Shown: one piece after another, positions 24,344 through 31,514 of the stretch | Layout of the letters: every line of letters starts with the position of its first letter | How positions within the stretch are numbered: the first letter of the stretch is position 1 | Source of the DNA: Pseudomonas sp. Irchel s3f7 | Lineage (GTDB): Bacteria; Pseudomonadota; Gammaproteobacteria; Pseudomonadales; Pseudomonadaceae | Length of the DNA: 35,975 nucleotides | Reading direction: 5' to 3' | Assembly (NCBI RefSeq): GCF_900187615.1 | Contig: NZ_FYDO01000045.1 | Location: forward strand, 1 to 35,975 | Program-made: the position numbers and the translations under genes | Notes under the pieces: model-generated | The model's database searches: none | What the model saw: the letters and a program-made list of their open reading frames with translations, nothing else | What the model was told of the DNA's origin: nothing

Positions 24344-24657
24344 TCGCAGGAAAATAGCGAAATTTCCCTCAGGAACAATCAGCACCAACGGTTTGTACAG
24401 GGCATGAACCGGCGGTTAACCCGCCTATACTAGCGCTCGCCTCAGGTATGCACTGTCGATCGAAATGACGAGGCTTCGCCGGGGCGGGCCTTGTTTCAAC
24501 TTTCCATGCCTGGCCTCTGCCACCGTTGCCCGGTGACGGCTCGGGTTGGCGATGGCTTCGCTCTGGCTATGGCGGTTTCCACGGATTGGCCGACGACACA
24601 TTACTGTTCAAGATGTCTCTGAACAGTGGACGAAACGATTCAACAGGGAGTGAATAC
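24344..24657. promoter_or_regulatory. Leader region of the ArsR-like gene, with dyads
   Basis: No gene is seen in this 314-bp stretch. GGCGG-TTAAC-CCGCC (24411-24425) is followed at once by CTATACT (24425-24431), which matches the RpoS-type extended -10. Nearer the gene, ACTGTTCA (about 24604-24611) and TGAACAGT (24620-24627) form an 8-bp perfect dyad, a candidate operator. The resulting leader would be over 200 nt. An ATG at 24526 in frame with the gene has no ribosome-binding site. Confidence 0.45.
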
Positions 24658-25392
24658 ATGGAACATGCACCTTGCATCAGCCAGATCGCCACGTTGCTGG
24701 CTGACCCCAAGCGCAGTGCAATGATGTGGGCCTTGATGGATGGCTCGGCGCGACAAACCGAAGACCTGGCCTTGTTGGCCGGCCTGTCAGCCTCTTCGGC
24801 CAGTGCACACCTGGGGCGTTTGTCCGCAGGCGGTCTGTTGAAAGTCGAAATCCGTGGGCGCAAGCGGTTTTTCCGTCTCTCAGCGCCTGAAGTCGGTGCG
24901 GCGATCGAAGCATTGGCCAGTGCAACGCTGGCCAGCACCCCGCAGGACATTCCAGAGATTTTCAAACGCCCGGCACCCCTGGCCAAACCTCAGGCGGTGC
25001 GTTCGTCACTATTGCGGGCGCGGCTTTGCGATGACCATCTGGGCGGGACGCTGGCTGCCGATCTGTATCAGCGCTTGCTGGATGCCGGGTGGATCGAGCA
25101 GTTCGACAAGCGGGTCACGATCACGCTCAAAGGCTCCACCGAGCTGGCGGCACGCGGCGTCTACATTCAGGCATTGGCACATCGCAACGAACGGGCCGCG
25201 TGCTCTTGCCCGGACTGGAGCGAAAGACGCCCGCACATGGGCGGGGCATTGGGGGCCGCGTTATTGCAGTTGTTCATGCAGTCCGGTTGGTTGACGCTGC
25301 CGAACGATTCGCGAGCGTTGCAGGTCACCGCCACCGGGCAACGTGAAATCCACCATTTTGCCAAACAAACCGAGCTGGAAATGGCGCTCTAG
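24658..25392 (+). CDS. ArsR-family regulator with C-terminal sensor region
   Basis: This 244-aa protein has an ArsR-type winged helix (about residues 8-80; LLADPKRSAMMWALMDG, then LSASSASAHLGRLSAGGLL as recognition helix). A longer C-terminal region contains RAACSCPDWSERRPHMGGALGAALL, a segment typical of the two-part ArsR-like regulators of Pseudomonas. The Cys-Ser-Cys could sense metal or oxidant, but no ligand is certain. ATG 24658 has a CAGGGAG site. An 8-bp dyad 30 nt upstream may be its own operator. Confidence 0.85.
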   Translation: MEHAPCISQIATLLADPKRSAMMWALMDGSARQTEDLALLAGLSASSASAHLGRLSAGGLLKVEIRGRKRFFRLSAPEVGAAIEALASATLASTPQDIPEIFKRPAPLAKPQAVRSSLLRARLCDDHLGGTLAADLYQRLLDAGWIEQFDKRVTITLKGSTELAARGVYIQALAHRNERAACSCPDWSERRPHMGGALGAALLQLFMQSGWLTLPNDSRALQVTATGQREIHHFAKQTELEMAL

Positions 25393-25410
25393 CGGCTGAA
25401 CATCAAACCA

Positions 25411-25436
25411 GTGGGAGCGAGCCTGCTCGCGATGAG
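25411..25436 (+). repeat. Single REP element
   Basis: One copy of the GTGGGAGCGAGCCTGCTCGC form lies between the ArsR-like gene and the adenine deaminase gene, which converge here. It may help end both transcripts. Confidence 0.8.
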
Positions 25437-25473
25437 GGCAGGCTCACTTCTGCATTGGGTATTGCGGTGATGC

Positions 25474-26427
25474 TTACGGTTTTACCAACCGTGCGTCCAG
25501 GCTGTTCTGCGCCAGGCGTTTGGCCTGGTCCTGGGTCATGCCCAGGTGAGTGTGCAGTGCATGGAAATTCTCGGTGACGTAGCCGCCGAAGTACGCCGGA
25601 TCATCCGAGTTCACGGTCACTTTCACGCCACGTTCGAGCATGTCGAGGATGTTGTGCTGCGACATGTGATCGAACACGCAGAGCTTGGTGTTCGACAACG
25701 GGCATACAGTCAGCGGGATCTGCTCGTCGATGATCCGCTGCATCAGACGCTCGTCTTCGATGGCGCGTACGCCATGGTCGATACGCTGGATTTTCAGCAG
25801 GTCGAGGGCTTCCCAGATGTACTCGGGCGGGCCTTCTTCGCCGGCATGGGCAACGGTCAGGAAACCTTCGCCACGGGCCCGATCGAACACGCGCTGGAAC
25901 TTGCTCGGCGGATGCCCCATCTCGGAGCTGTCCAGACCGACCGCGACAAACGCATCGCGGAACGGCAGCGCCTGGTCGAGGGTTTTTTCTGCTTGTTCTT
26001 CGCTCAGGTGACGCAGGAAGCTCAGGATCAAACCGCTGGTGATGCCCAGTTGCTGCTCGCCATCCTTCAGCGCAGCGGCGATGCCGTTGAGTACCACTTC
26101 AAACGGAATACCACGGTCGGTGTGGGTCTGCGGATCGAAGAACGGTTCGGTGTGAATCACGTTCTGTTCTTTGCAGCGCAGCAGATAGGCCCAGGTCAGG
26201 TCGTAGAAATCCTGGGAGGTGCGCAGCACGTCGGCACCTCGGTAATAGAGGTCGAGGAACTCTTGCAGGTTGTTGAAGGCGTAGGCCTTGCGCAAGGTGT
26301 CGACATCGCTCCACGGCAAGGCGATCTTGTTGCGTTCGGCCAGGGCGAACAGCAACTCGGGCTCCAGCGAGCCTTCCAGATGCAGGTGCAGTTCTGCCTT
26401 GGGCAGGGCGTTCAGCCAGTCGTACAT
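25474..26427 (-). CDS. Adenine deaminase (adenosine deaminase family)
   Basis: This 317-aa zinc hydrolase deaminates adenine to hypoxanthine. Metal ligands His14 and His16 lie in AELHLHLEG, HAGEE and the DHGVRA and NSDDPAYFGG motifs follow, all intact. The sequence is close to P. aeruginosa PA0148, which was shown experimentally to prefer adenine over adenosine despite its family name. ATG 26427 (MYDWLNALPK) is chosen because homologues start there; an earlier ATG 33 nt upstream is possible. A second purine deaminase gene lies 202 bp upstream on the same strand, suggesting a purine salvage group. Confidence 0.93.
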   Translation of the reverse strand: MYDWLNALPKAELHLHLEGSLEPELLFALAERNKIALPWSDVDTLRKAYAFNNLQEFLDLYYRGADVLRTSQDFYDLTWAYLLRCKEQNVIHTEPFFDPQTHTDRGIPFEVVLNGIAAALKDGEQQLGITSGLILSFLRHLSEEQAEKTLDQALPFRDAFVAVGLDSSEMGHPPSKFQRVFDRARGEGFLTVAHAGEEGPPEYIWEALDLLKIQRIDHGVRAIEDERLMQRIIDEQIPLTVCPLSNTKLCVFDHMSQHNILDMLERGVKVTVNSDDPAYFGGYVTENFHALHTHLGMTQDQAKRLAQNSLDARLVKP

Positions 26428-26526
26428 GATTCTTTTCTCATCAGGTGCAATGGTCGCCATTCTACAGATGCCAGTCGCAACAATTGGTAAAACCTGACCA
26501 GCCGGTTCATTGATCCACGAAAAAAA

Positions 26527-26614
26527 TGTGGGATCGCACTTGCTCGCGATAGCGCTGTGTCATACGAAACAAATCGACTGACACGCCGTCATCGCGAGCA
26601 AGCTTGCTCCCACA
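26527..26614. repeat. Inverted REP pair
   Basis: TGTGGGATCGCACTTGCTCG (from 26527) faces a reverse REP (GCGAGCAAGCTTGCTCCCAC, to about 26613), separated by about 37 bp. It lies between the two deaminase genes and may split their transcripts. Confidence 0.85.
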
Positions 26615-26629
26615 TCAGGTTTCGCTGTC

Positions 26630-27988
26630 TTAGACGCCGGCGATCAGTTGCCGTGCTGCCTGGCTGTGATCAGCAATCAAGCCTTTCAGATCCAGCCCTT
26701 CAACCTGGCCATCAATGACTCGCCATTTGCCGCCGACCATCACCCGATCCGCGCGATCCGCACCGCACAGCAGCAATGCCGAGACCGGATCATGACTGCC
26801 GGAGAAACGCAGCTCATCCAGCTTGAACAGCGCGAGGTCGGCCTGCTTGCCCACGGCCAGTTCACCGATATCGGTACGTCCCAGCAGACTGGCCGAACCT
26901 TTGGTCGCCCAACCCAGGACACGTTCTGGTGTGATCTTCTCGGCGCCGTAACGCAGGCGCTGGATGTACAGCGCCTGACGCGCTTCGAGCATCATGTTCG
27001 AGGCATCGTTGGACGCCGAACCGTCCACGCCCAGGCCAAGCAGGGCACCAGCATCGGTCAAGTCAATGCTTGGGCAGATGCCCGACGCCAGACGCATGTT
27101 AGAACTTGGGCAATGGCAGATACCGGTTTTGGCGGCGCCGAGTCGGGCGATTTCGTCCGGGTTGAAGTGGATGCCGTGGGCCAGCCAGGTGCGCGGGCCG
27201 AGCCAGCCGACGCTGTCCAGATAATCCACGGTGCGCAGGCCGAAGCGTTGCAGGCAGAAGTCTTCTTCGTCGAGGGTTTCGGCCAGGTGCGTGTGCAGGC
27301 GCACGTCGAGCTTGTTCGCCAATTCGGCACTGGCGGACATGATTTCCGGAGTCACCGAAAACGGCGAGCACGGCGCCAGGGCGATCTGGATCTGCGCGCC
27401 GTCACCGCGCTCGTGGTATTCGGCGATCAGGCGCTGGCTGTCATCGAGGATCACCTGGCCCTCCTGCACGGTCTGTTGCGGAGGCAGGCCACCGTCTTTT
27501 TCGCCGAGGCTCATCGAGCCGCGAGTCAGCATGGCGCGCATGCCCAGTTCGCGAACGCTTTCGACTTGCACGTCAATCGCGTTTTCCAGACCTTCCGGGA
27601 ACAGGTAATGGTGGTCGGCGGCGGTGGTGCAGCCGGAAAGCAGCAATTCGGCCAAGGCGACTTTGGTGGCGAGGGCGAGTTTTTCCGGGGTCAGGCGTGC
27701 CCACACCGGGTACAGGGTTTTCAGCCATGGGAACAACGGCTGGTTGACCACTGGCGCCCAGGCGCGGGTCAGGGTCTGGTAAAAGTGGTGATGGGTGTTG
27801 ATCAGGCCCGGCAGGATCACATGTTCGCGGGCATCGAACACTTCATTGCATGGCGCGGACGGTTGCTGGCCGACGCCAAGCACTTCGACGATCACACCGT
27901 CTTGCAGCACCAGACCGCCACGGGCATCGAGCTCGTTGGAGGTGAAAATGGCGAGGGGATTTTTTAACCAGGTACGGGTCGCAGGCAT
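26630..27988 (-). CDS. 8-oxoguanine deaminase
   Basis: This 452-aa amidohydrolase-superfamily enzyme converts 8-oxoguanine to urate, clearing an oxidised base. The HxH metal motif lies in LINTHHHFYQTL (His66, His68); HTHLAET and the LGVDGSASND motif carry later ligands. The protein matches P. aeruginosa PA0142, in which this activity was demonstrated, as in a related group of cytosine-type deaminases. ATG 27988 has a GAGGAG site about 10 nt upstream. It sits upstream of adenine deaminase, as these genes also lie close in P. aeruginosa. Confidence 0.9.
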   Translation of the reverse strand: MPATRTWLKNPLAIFTSNELDARGGLVLQDGVIVEVLGVGQQPSAPCNEVFDAREHVILPGLINTHHHFYQTLTRAWAPVVNQPLFPWLKTLYPVWARLTPEKLALATKVALAELLLSGCTTAADHHYLFPEGLENAIDVQVESVRELGMRAMLTRGSMSLGEKDGGLPPQQTVQEGQVILDDSQRLIAEYHERGDGAQIQIALAPCSPFSVTPEIMSASAELANKLDVRLHTHLAETLDEEDFCLQRFGLRTVDYLDSVGWLGPRTWLAHGIHFNPDEIARLGAAKTGICHCPSSNMRLASGICPSIDLTDAGALLGLGVDGSASNDASNMMLEARQALYIQRLRYGAEKITPERVLGWATKGSASLLGRTDIGELAVGKQADLALFKLDELRFSGSHDPVSALLLCGADRADRVMVGGKWRVIDGQVEGLDLKGLIADHSQAARQLIAGV

Positions 27989-28120
27989 GGTGGCCGGCTC
28001 CTCTGAAAGTTGGGTTCAGGGTTGCCAGCTCAGTGTTGTCCTGTCTGCTGATCCAGGGTCGCCGGGGAGGCGAGGTGCGCAGTTTCGATCAAAACGGCTT
28101 TGTGGGCAAGTAAATACCCC

Positions 28121-28203
28121 TGTAGGAGCTGGCTTGCCAGCGATGGCTTATCGGCGACATCGACGTTGATTGACACAACATCGCTGGCAAGCCAGCTCCT
28201 ACA
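28121..28203. repeat. Perfect 25-bp inverted REP pair
   Basis: A REP at 28121-28145 and its exact reverse complement at 28179-28203 enclose a 33-bp loop. The pair lies between the SDR stop and the 8-oxoguanine deaminase start, both on the minus strand, so it may end the SDR transcript. Confidence 0.92.
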
Positions 28204-28217
28204 GGGGGCGGCGGTAG

Positions 28218-28907
28218 TTACCAGGGAATCGTCTCACCCCGATAATTGATGAAGTGATGCCCACCCTTGGCAACAAACGCATTCACCTGATCAACCAGAC
28301 CACGGGTACTGGTTTCCACGTCGATATCCGCGCCTTCACCGCCCATATCGGTTTTCACCCAGCCCGGATGCAACGACAGCACGGTGAGCCGGGTGTCACC
28401 CAGCTGCGTGACAAAACTGTTGGTCATCGAGTTCAGCGCCGCCTTGCTGGCCTTATACAACGCCAGCTCCGGAGCGTCGGGCATGGTCACGCTGCCCAGC
28501 ACCGAACTCATGAACGCCAGCACGCCGGTGTCTGGGCGGATCTGCCCGACAAAGCGCTCGGCCAGGTTGATCGGCGCCACGGCATTGGTGAAAAACAGCT
28601 GACCGACTTCAGCCATCGTCGCGCCTCCATTCGGCGTCTGAACGTCCGGGCCTTTAACGCCGGCATTGACGAACAGCAAGTCAAACACTTCGCCCTTGAG
28701 TTGCTGGCTCAGCGCGAGCACGGCTTGCTGATCGTCCAGGTCGAGCTTTTCGATCCGAACCTTGCCCAACGCCTGCAAGGCCTCGGCATTCTGCGGATTG
28801 CGCACGGTGGCGGTGACTTGCCAGCCGTCGGCCAGAAGGGTCTTCACCAGACCGAGACCAAGGCCCCGGGAGGCGCCGATGATGAGTGCGGTTTTTGCCG
28901 TAGACAT
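28218..28907 (-). CDS. Short-chain dehydrogenase/reductase
   Basis: This 229-aa SDR has the cofactor loop GASRGLGLG at 11-19, the NAG motif at 81-83, catalytic Ser134/135, Tyr151 and Lys155 (YKASK). Substrate cannot be told; relatives act on small carbonyl compounds. It follows the MerR gene by 19 nt on the same strand, and has its own AAGGAA site, so the two are probably cotranscribed. The C-terminus GHHFINYRGETIPW is conserved in this subgroup. Confidence 0.9.
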   Translation of the reverse strand: MSTAKTALIIGASRGLGLGLVKTLLADGWQVTATVRNPQNAEALQALGKVRIEKLDLDDQQAVLALSQQLKGEVFDLLFVNAGVKGPDVQTPNGGATMAEVGQLFFTNAVAPINLAERFVGQIRPDTGVLAFMSSVLGSVTMPDAPELALYKASKAALNSMTNSFVTQLGDTRLTVLSLHPGWVKTDMGGEGADIDVETSTRGLVDQVNAFVAKGGHHFINYRGETIPW

Positions 28908-28926
28908 GAGTGGCTTCCTTGAAAAG

Positions 28927-29283
28927 TCAGAGTCGTGGATTCAATGGACACTGTTGCCCGAGTCGTTGCTGCAACTCATCGCGCAACGCGCCGAGTTCGG
29001 CCATGCGGGCTTCGATCAGCGTGAGTTTGTCTTGCAGCAGCTGCGTAACGGCCGCGTCCGGATCGGGCGACTGCCAGATTGCCGCGACGCTGTTGCCAAT
29101 CTCGCCGAGGGTAAACCCCAGGCGTTGAGCGGTCTTGATGTAGTGCACCAGTTGCACCATATCGGGAGGATAGTCGCGATACCCATTGGCGCTGCGTTGC
29201 GCCGCGATCAACCCGCGCTGCTCGTAGAAACGCAGCGTGTCACGGCTGACGGCGCTGGCTTGGGCTAATTCACCGATACGCAT
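28927..29283 (-). CDS. MerR-family transcriptional regulator
   Basis: This 118-aa regulator has a winged helix (MRIGELAQASAVSRDTLRFY) and a coiled-coil region (about 75-110). The C-terminus has one Cys only (QQCPLNP), so no metal site is apparent; electrophile or drug sensing is likelier. It faces a small membrane-protein gene across a promoter with the stretched spacer and central dyad typical of MerR activation, so that gene is the probable target. The SDR gene follows on its own strand. Confidence 0.9.
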   Translation of the reverse strand: MRIGELAQASAVSRDTLRFYEQRGLIAAQRSANGYRDYPPDMVQLVHYIKTAQRLGFTLGEIGNSVAAIWQSPDPDAAVTQLLQDKLTLIEARMAELGALRDELQQRLGQQCPLNPRL

Positions 29284-29305
29284 CCTGACGTCTCATGAAA
29301 GGGGG

Positions 29306-29336
29306 TTGACCCTGGAGCATACTCCAGGCTTTAGCC
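29306..29336 (+). promoter_or_regulatory. MerR-type stretched promoter for the membrane-protein gene
   Basis: TTGACC (29306-29311) and TTAGCC (29331-29336) are 19 nt apart, with the dyad CCTGGAG-CATA-CTCCAGG at 29311-29328 in between. This points transcription at the plus-strand gene starting at 29363, whose ribosome-binding site is GGTGGAG. Confidence 0.75.
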
Positions 29337-29362
29337 TTGTTGCTCCCTGAATTGGTGGAGCA

Positions 29363-29815
29363 ATGTCGATGTGGACTACAACGCAATATCGTCGGTTGGT
29401 GCAAGGCAGCGCGTGGTACGACCTGATCGTGACGGCCGCGTTTGTCACGCCGTGGAGTTTCGCGGCGTTGCATGGGCTTTTGCTGGGGATAAGTCAGGCG
29501 CTGAGTCTGCCTGGCGAGCTGCCACCGTTCGAGCCTGTGCATATGTTGATGGCGAATCTGTTGGGGTCGATTGTCTGCGTGTGGGCGGTGCTGCGGATTC
29601 GTGATCCGCAACCGGTGTTTGGGCGATATGACGCGGTGGCCAGATTTCTGTTTTCGGCATGGCAGGCTTATGCCCTGGCCCATGGCGCGAGTTCAATGCT
29701 GGTGGTTTTCTTGATCTTTGAGATGGCGTGGGGTGTAGCTCAGGTGTTGCCGGTGCGGTCGATAGACGGCCAGCACCGCTTGAGGGCAGGGACATTGACC
29801 AGGCCCCGAATTTGA
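29363..29815 (+). CDS. Small four-helix membrane protein, unknown function
   Basis: This 150-aa protein has about four hydrophobic segments, the first near YDLIVTAAFVTPWSFAALHG, then HMLMANLLGSIVCVWAVL, then LFSAWQAYALAHGASSMLVVF and an end segment. An in-frame ATG lies two codons after the chosen start. It has no recognised catalytic motif. Its promoter is MerR-like and it is divergent from the MerR gene, so it probably responds to the same signal as the SDR gene; transport or stress-related membrane function is a guess. Confidence 0.8.
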   Translation: MSMWTTTQYRRLVQGSAWYDLIVTAAFVTPWSFAALHGLLLGISQALSLPGELPPFEPVHMLMANLLGSIVCVWAVLRIRDPQPVFGRYDAVARFLFSAWQAYALAHGASSMLVVFLIFEMAWGVAQVLPVRSIDGQHRLRAGTLTRPRI

Positions 29816-29890
29816 ACATCGGTTTTTGGTTAAAAAACGATCAATTGAATGCACGCCATACTGTGCGTGGCGCCCGGGCGGCCATGAACG

Positions 29891-29927
29891 GGTTATCCAC
29901 AGGTTCCTCCACAGTATTTGTGCGCAA
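29891..29927 (+). repeat. 37-bp DnaA-box repeat, copy 1
   Basis: The copy opens GGTTATCCACAG, which contains the perfect DnaA box TTATCCACA at 29893-29901, and after six variable bases continues CACAGTA, two bases, TGTG, one base, GCAA. Copy 2 has the same layout with no gaps and about 28 of 37 identical positions. Confidence 0.75.
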
Positions 29928-30092
29928 GCCCGAAGGTCGGGCATAAGCACTGTGTGGCTTTCTTCTAAAGGTGATAAACCGCTGTAACTATTTGTTTTTA
30001 CGTGTTTTTGGCGTTCGCGATGGTCAACTGGACAAAAATTGAGCAAAGCCCGCAAAGCCGCATGACAGAAGGGTTACAGCCATATGTGCTCA

Positions 30093-30129
30093 GGTTATCC
30101 ACAGCCGGGTGCACAGTAGATGTGGGCAA
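30093..30129 (+). repeat. 37-bp DnaA-box repeat, copy 2
   Basis: This is the second copy, exactly 202 bp downstream of the first, with DnaA box TTATCCACA at 30095-30103. Conservation of both the box and the CACAGTA..TGTG.GCAA block, while the six bases between vary, suggests two bound elements at fixed spacing. Confidence 0.75.
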
Positions 30130-30175
30130 ATGTGAAAGAGCTGAAAAAATCGCTGCGCCCCAAAAGATTGCAGCC

Positions 30176-30757
30176 CTAACGCTGTAACAGAATCCGCCCA
30201 CGACTCAAGTCGGCAAGCTGGGATTGCAAGGTATTGATCTGCGCTTCACCTACCGCCAACTGCAGCTCCACGCCATTGGCGGTGAAGGTTTCTTCCACAA
30301 CCAGGCCACCCGATTCTGCCACCCGAAGTTTCACCAAGGGCAACTCGGAAAACCCGCAAGCACAACTCAGCGGCACCCGACTGATCAGCTCCACCTTCGG
30401 CGCCCCTTGCAGGCATTTGTTGGCGCCGCCGCCGTAGGCCCGGGCCAGGCCACCGGTGCCCAGTTGAATGCCGCCATACCAGCGAATCACCAACACCACG
30501 ACCTGATCGCAATCCTGCGCTTCAATCGCCGCCAGAATGGGTCTGCCCGCAGTGCCGCCAGGCTCGCCATCATCGGTACTGCGATACTGATCGCCGAGTT
30601 TCCACGCCCAGCAGTTGTGCGTGGCATTCAAGTCGCTGTGCTGTTCAATGAACGCCTGGGCTTCGGCCGGGCTGGAGATCGGCGCGGCGAAAGTGATGAA
30701 ACGGCTTTTGCGAATCTCTTCGCGGTGTTCGCAAAAACCGCTGAGGGTAAAAGGCAT
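30176..30757 (-). CDS. YigZ/IMPACT-family protein
   Basis: This 193-aa protein has the N-terminal IMPACT domain (about 1-110) with the signature GGIQLGTGGLARAYG, and a C-terminal ferredoxin-like domain (about 135-190). Eukaryotic IMPACT binds the translation-control kinase GCN2; bacterial YigZ is little understood and binds nucleic acid or proteins in structural studies. It follows the TetR gene by 6 nt on the same strand, so the two are likely cotranscribed. Confidence 0.88.
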   Translation of the reverse strand: MPFTLSGFCEHREEIRKSRFITFAAPISSPAEAQAFIEQHSDLNATHNCWAWKLGDQYRSTDDGEPGGTAGRPILAAIEAQDCDQVVVLVIRWYGGIQLGTGGLARAYGGGANKCLQGAPKVELISRVPLSCACGFSELPLVKLRVAESGGLVVEETFTANGVELQLAVGEAQINTLQSQLADLSRGRILLQR

Positions 30758-30763
30758 AAGTAC

Positions 30764-31414
30764 TTAAATGGCAGGTGTCAGGCCGCAGCCCTTGAGAATG
30801 ATACGGATCAGGTTGTTGCCGGCGTCTTCCATGTCTTGCCTGGTTAACCTGGCGCGTCCTGTGACTCGGCAAATCTGCGTGGAGAAATCGGCGTAATGCT
30901 GGGTGCTGCCCCACAGCAGGAAAATCAAGTGTACCGGATCGACCGGGTCCATCTTGCCAGCGTCGATCCAGCTCTGAAATACACCTGCACGGCCCTGGAA
31001 CCAGGCGCGGTAATCCTGGTTGAAATATTCAGTCAGGCATTCCCCGCCACTGATGACCTCCATCGCGAAAATCCGCGAAGCTTGCGGTTGGCGACGGGAA
31101 AACTCCATCTTCGCGCGGATGTATCGGGTCAAGGCTTCGGCCGGATCATCCTCTGCCGTCAACGTATTGAAGGTGCTGTCCCATAGTTCGAGGATATTGC
31201 TCAGCACCGCCACGTACAAACCGAGTTTGTTGGTGAAGTAATAATGCAGGTTCGCCTTGGGCAACCCGGCATTCTGGGCGATGGTGTTCATGCTCGTGCC
31301 TTTGAACCCGTGACGGGCGAACTCGTCTTCGGCGGCTTTGATGATGGTCTCTTCGTTCTTCTGACGAATGCGGCCGGCGGGTTTGTCGCCGTGGGCTGGG
31401 ACTTCAAAGGTCAT
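30764..31414 (-). CDS. TetR-family regulator (RutR-like)
   Basis: This 216-aa regulator has a TetR helix-turn-helix (GTSMNTIAQNAGLPKANLHYYF, about 36-57) and a C-terminal domain of the RutR/YcdC type, which in known members binds pyrimidines. ATG 31414 has a GGAAG site. An in-frame TTG further upstream would translate the six GGGT repeats as His-Pro-Pro-Thr; it is rejected because it lacks a ribosome-binding site. Nearness to the beta-alanine genes fits a link, since beta-alanine arises from pyrimidine breakdown, but the regulon is not shown by sequence. Confidence 0.85.
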   Translation of the reverse strand: MTFEVPAHGDKPAGRIRQKNEETIIKAAEDEFARHGFKGTSMNTIAQNAGLPKANLHYYFTNKLGLYVAVLSNILELWDSTFNTLTAEDDPAEALTRYIRAKMEFSRRQPQASRIFAMEVISGGECLTEYFNQDYRAWFQGRAGVFQSWIDAGKMDPVDPVHLIFLLWGSTQHYADFSTQICRVTGRARLTRQDMEDAGNNLIRIILKGCGLTPAI

Positions 31415-31428
31415 GGGCACTTCCGAAC

Positions 31429-31452
31429 GGGTGGGTGGGTGGGTGGGTGGGT
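31429..31452 (+). repeat. Six tandem GGGT tetranucleotides before the TetR gene
   Basis: GGGT is repeated six times without interruption, about 15 nt upstream of the TetR start (ACCC on its coding strand). Four or more G-triplets with one-base loops can form a G-quadruplex on the plus (template) strand, and tetranucleotide tracts slip readily. Both could change expression of the TetR gene. Confidence 0.9.
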
Positions 31453-31514
31453 GCAATCTGTGTTGATAGCGCGGCCACAGCCTTCAGACAAGCCTCTGTG
31501 CGGCTGAAACATCA

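Larger units (their letters stand above)
29816..30175. other. Gene-free region holding two DnaA-box repeats
   Basis: No convincing gene is seen in 360 bp. Besides the two repeats listed separately, short variants of GCTGTAAC occur at about 29983 and 30180 and inverted near 30072. The region lies between a plus-strand gene and the convergent minus-strand YigZ gene, so no promoter is required of it. Confidence 0.6.

Noticed and set aside
29693..30201. Short ORFs across the DnaA-box region
   Set aside because: No ribosome-binding sites, unusual composition and overlap with the convergent genes' ends.
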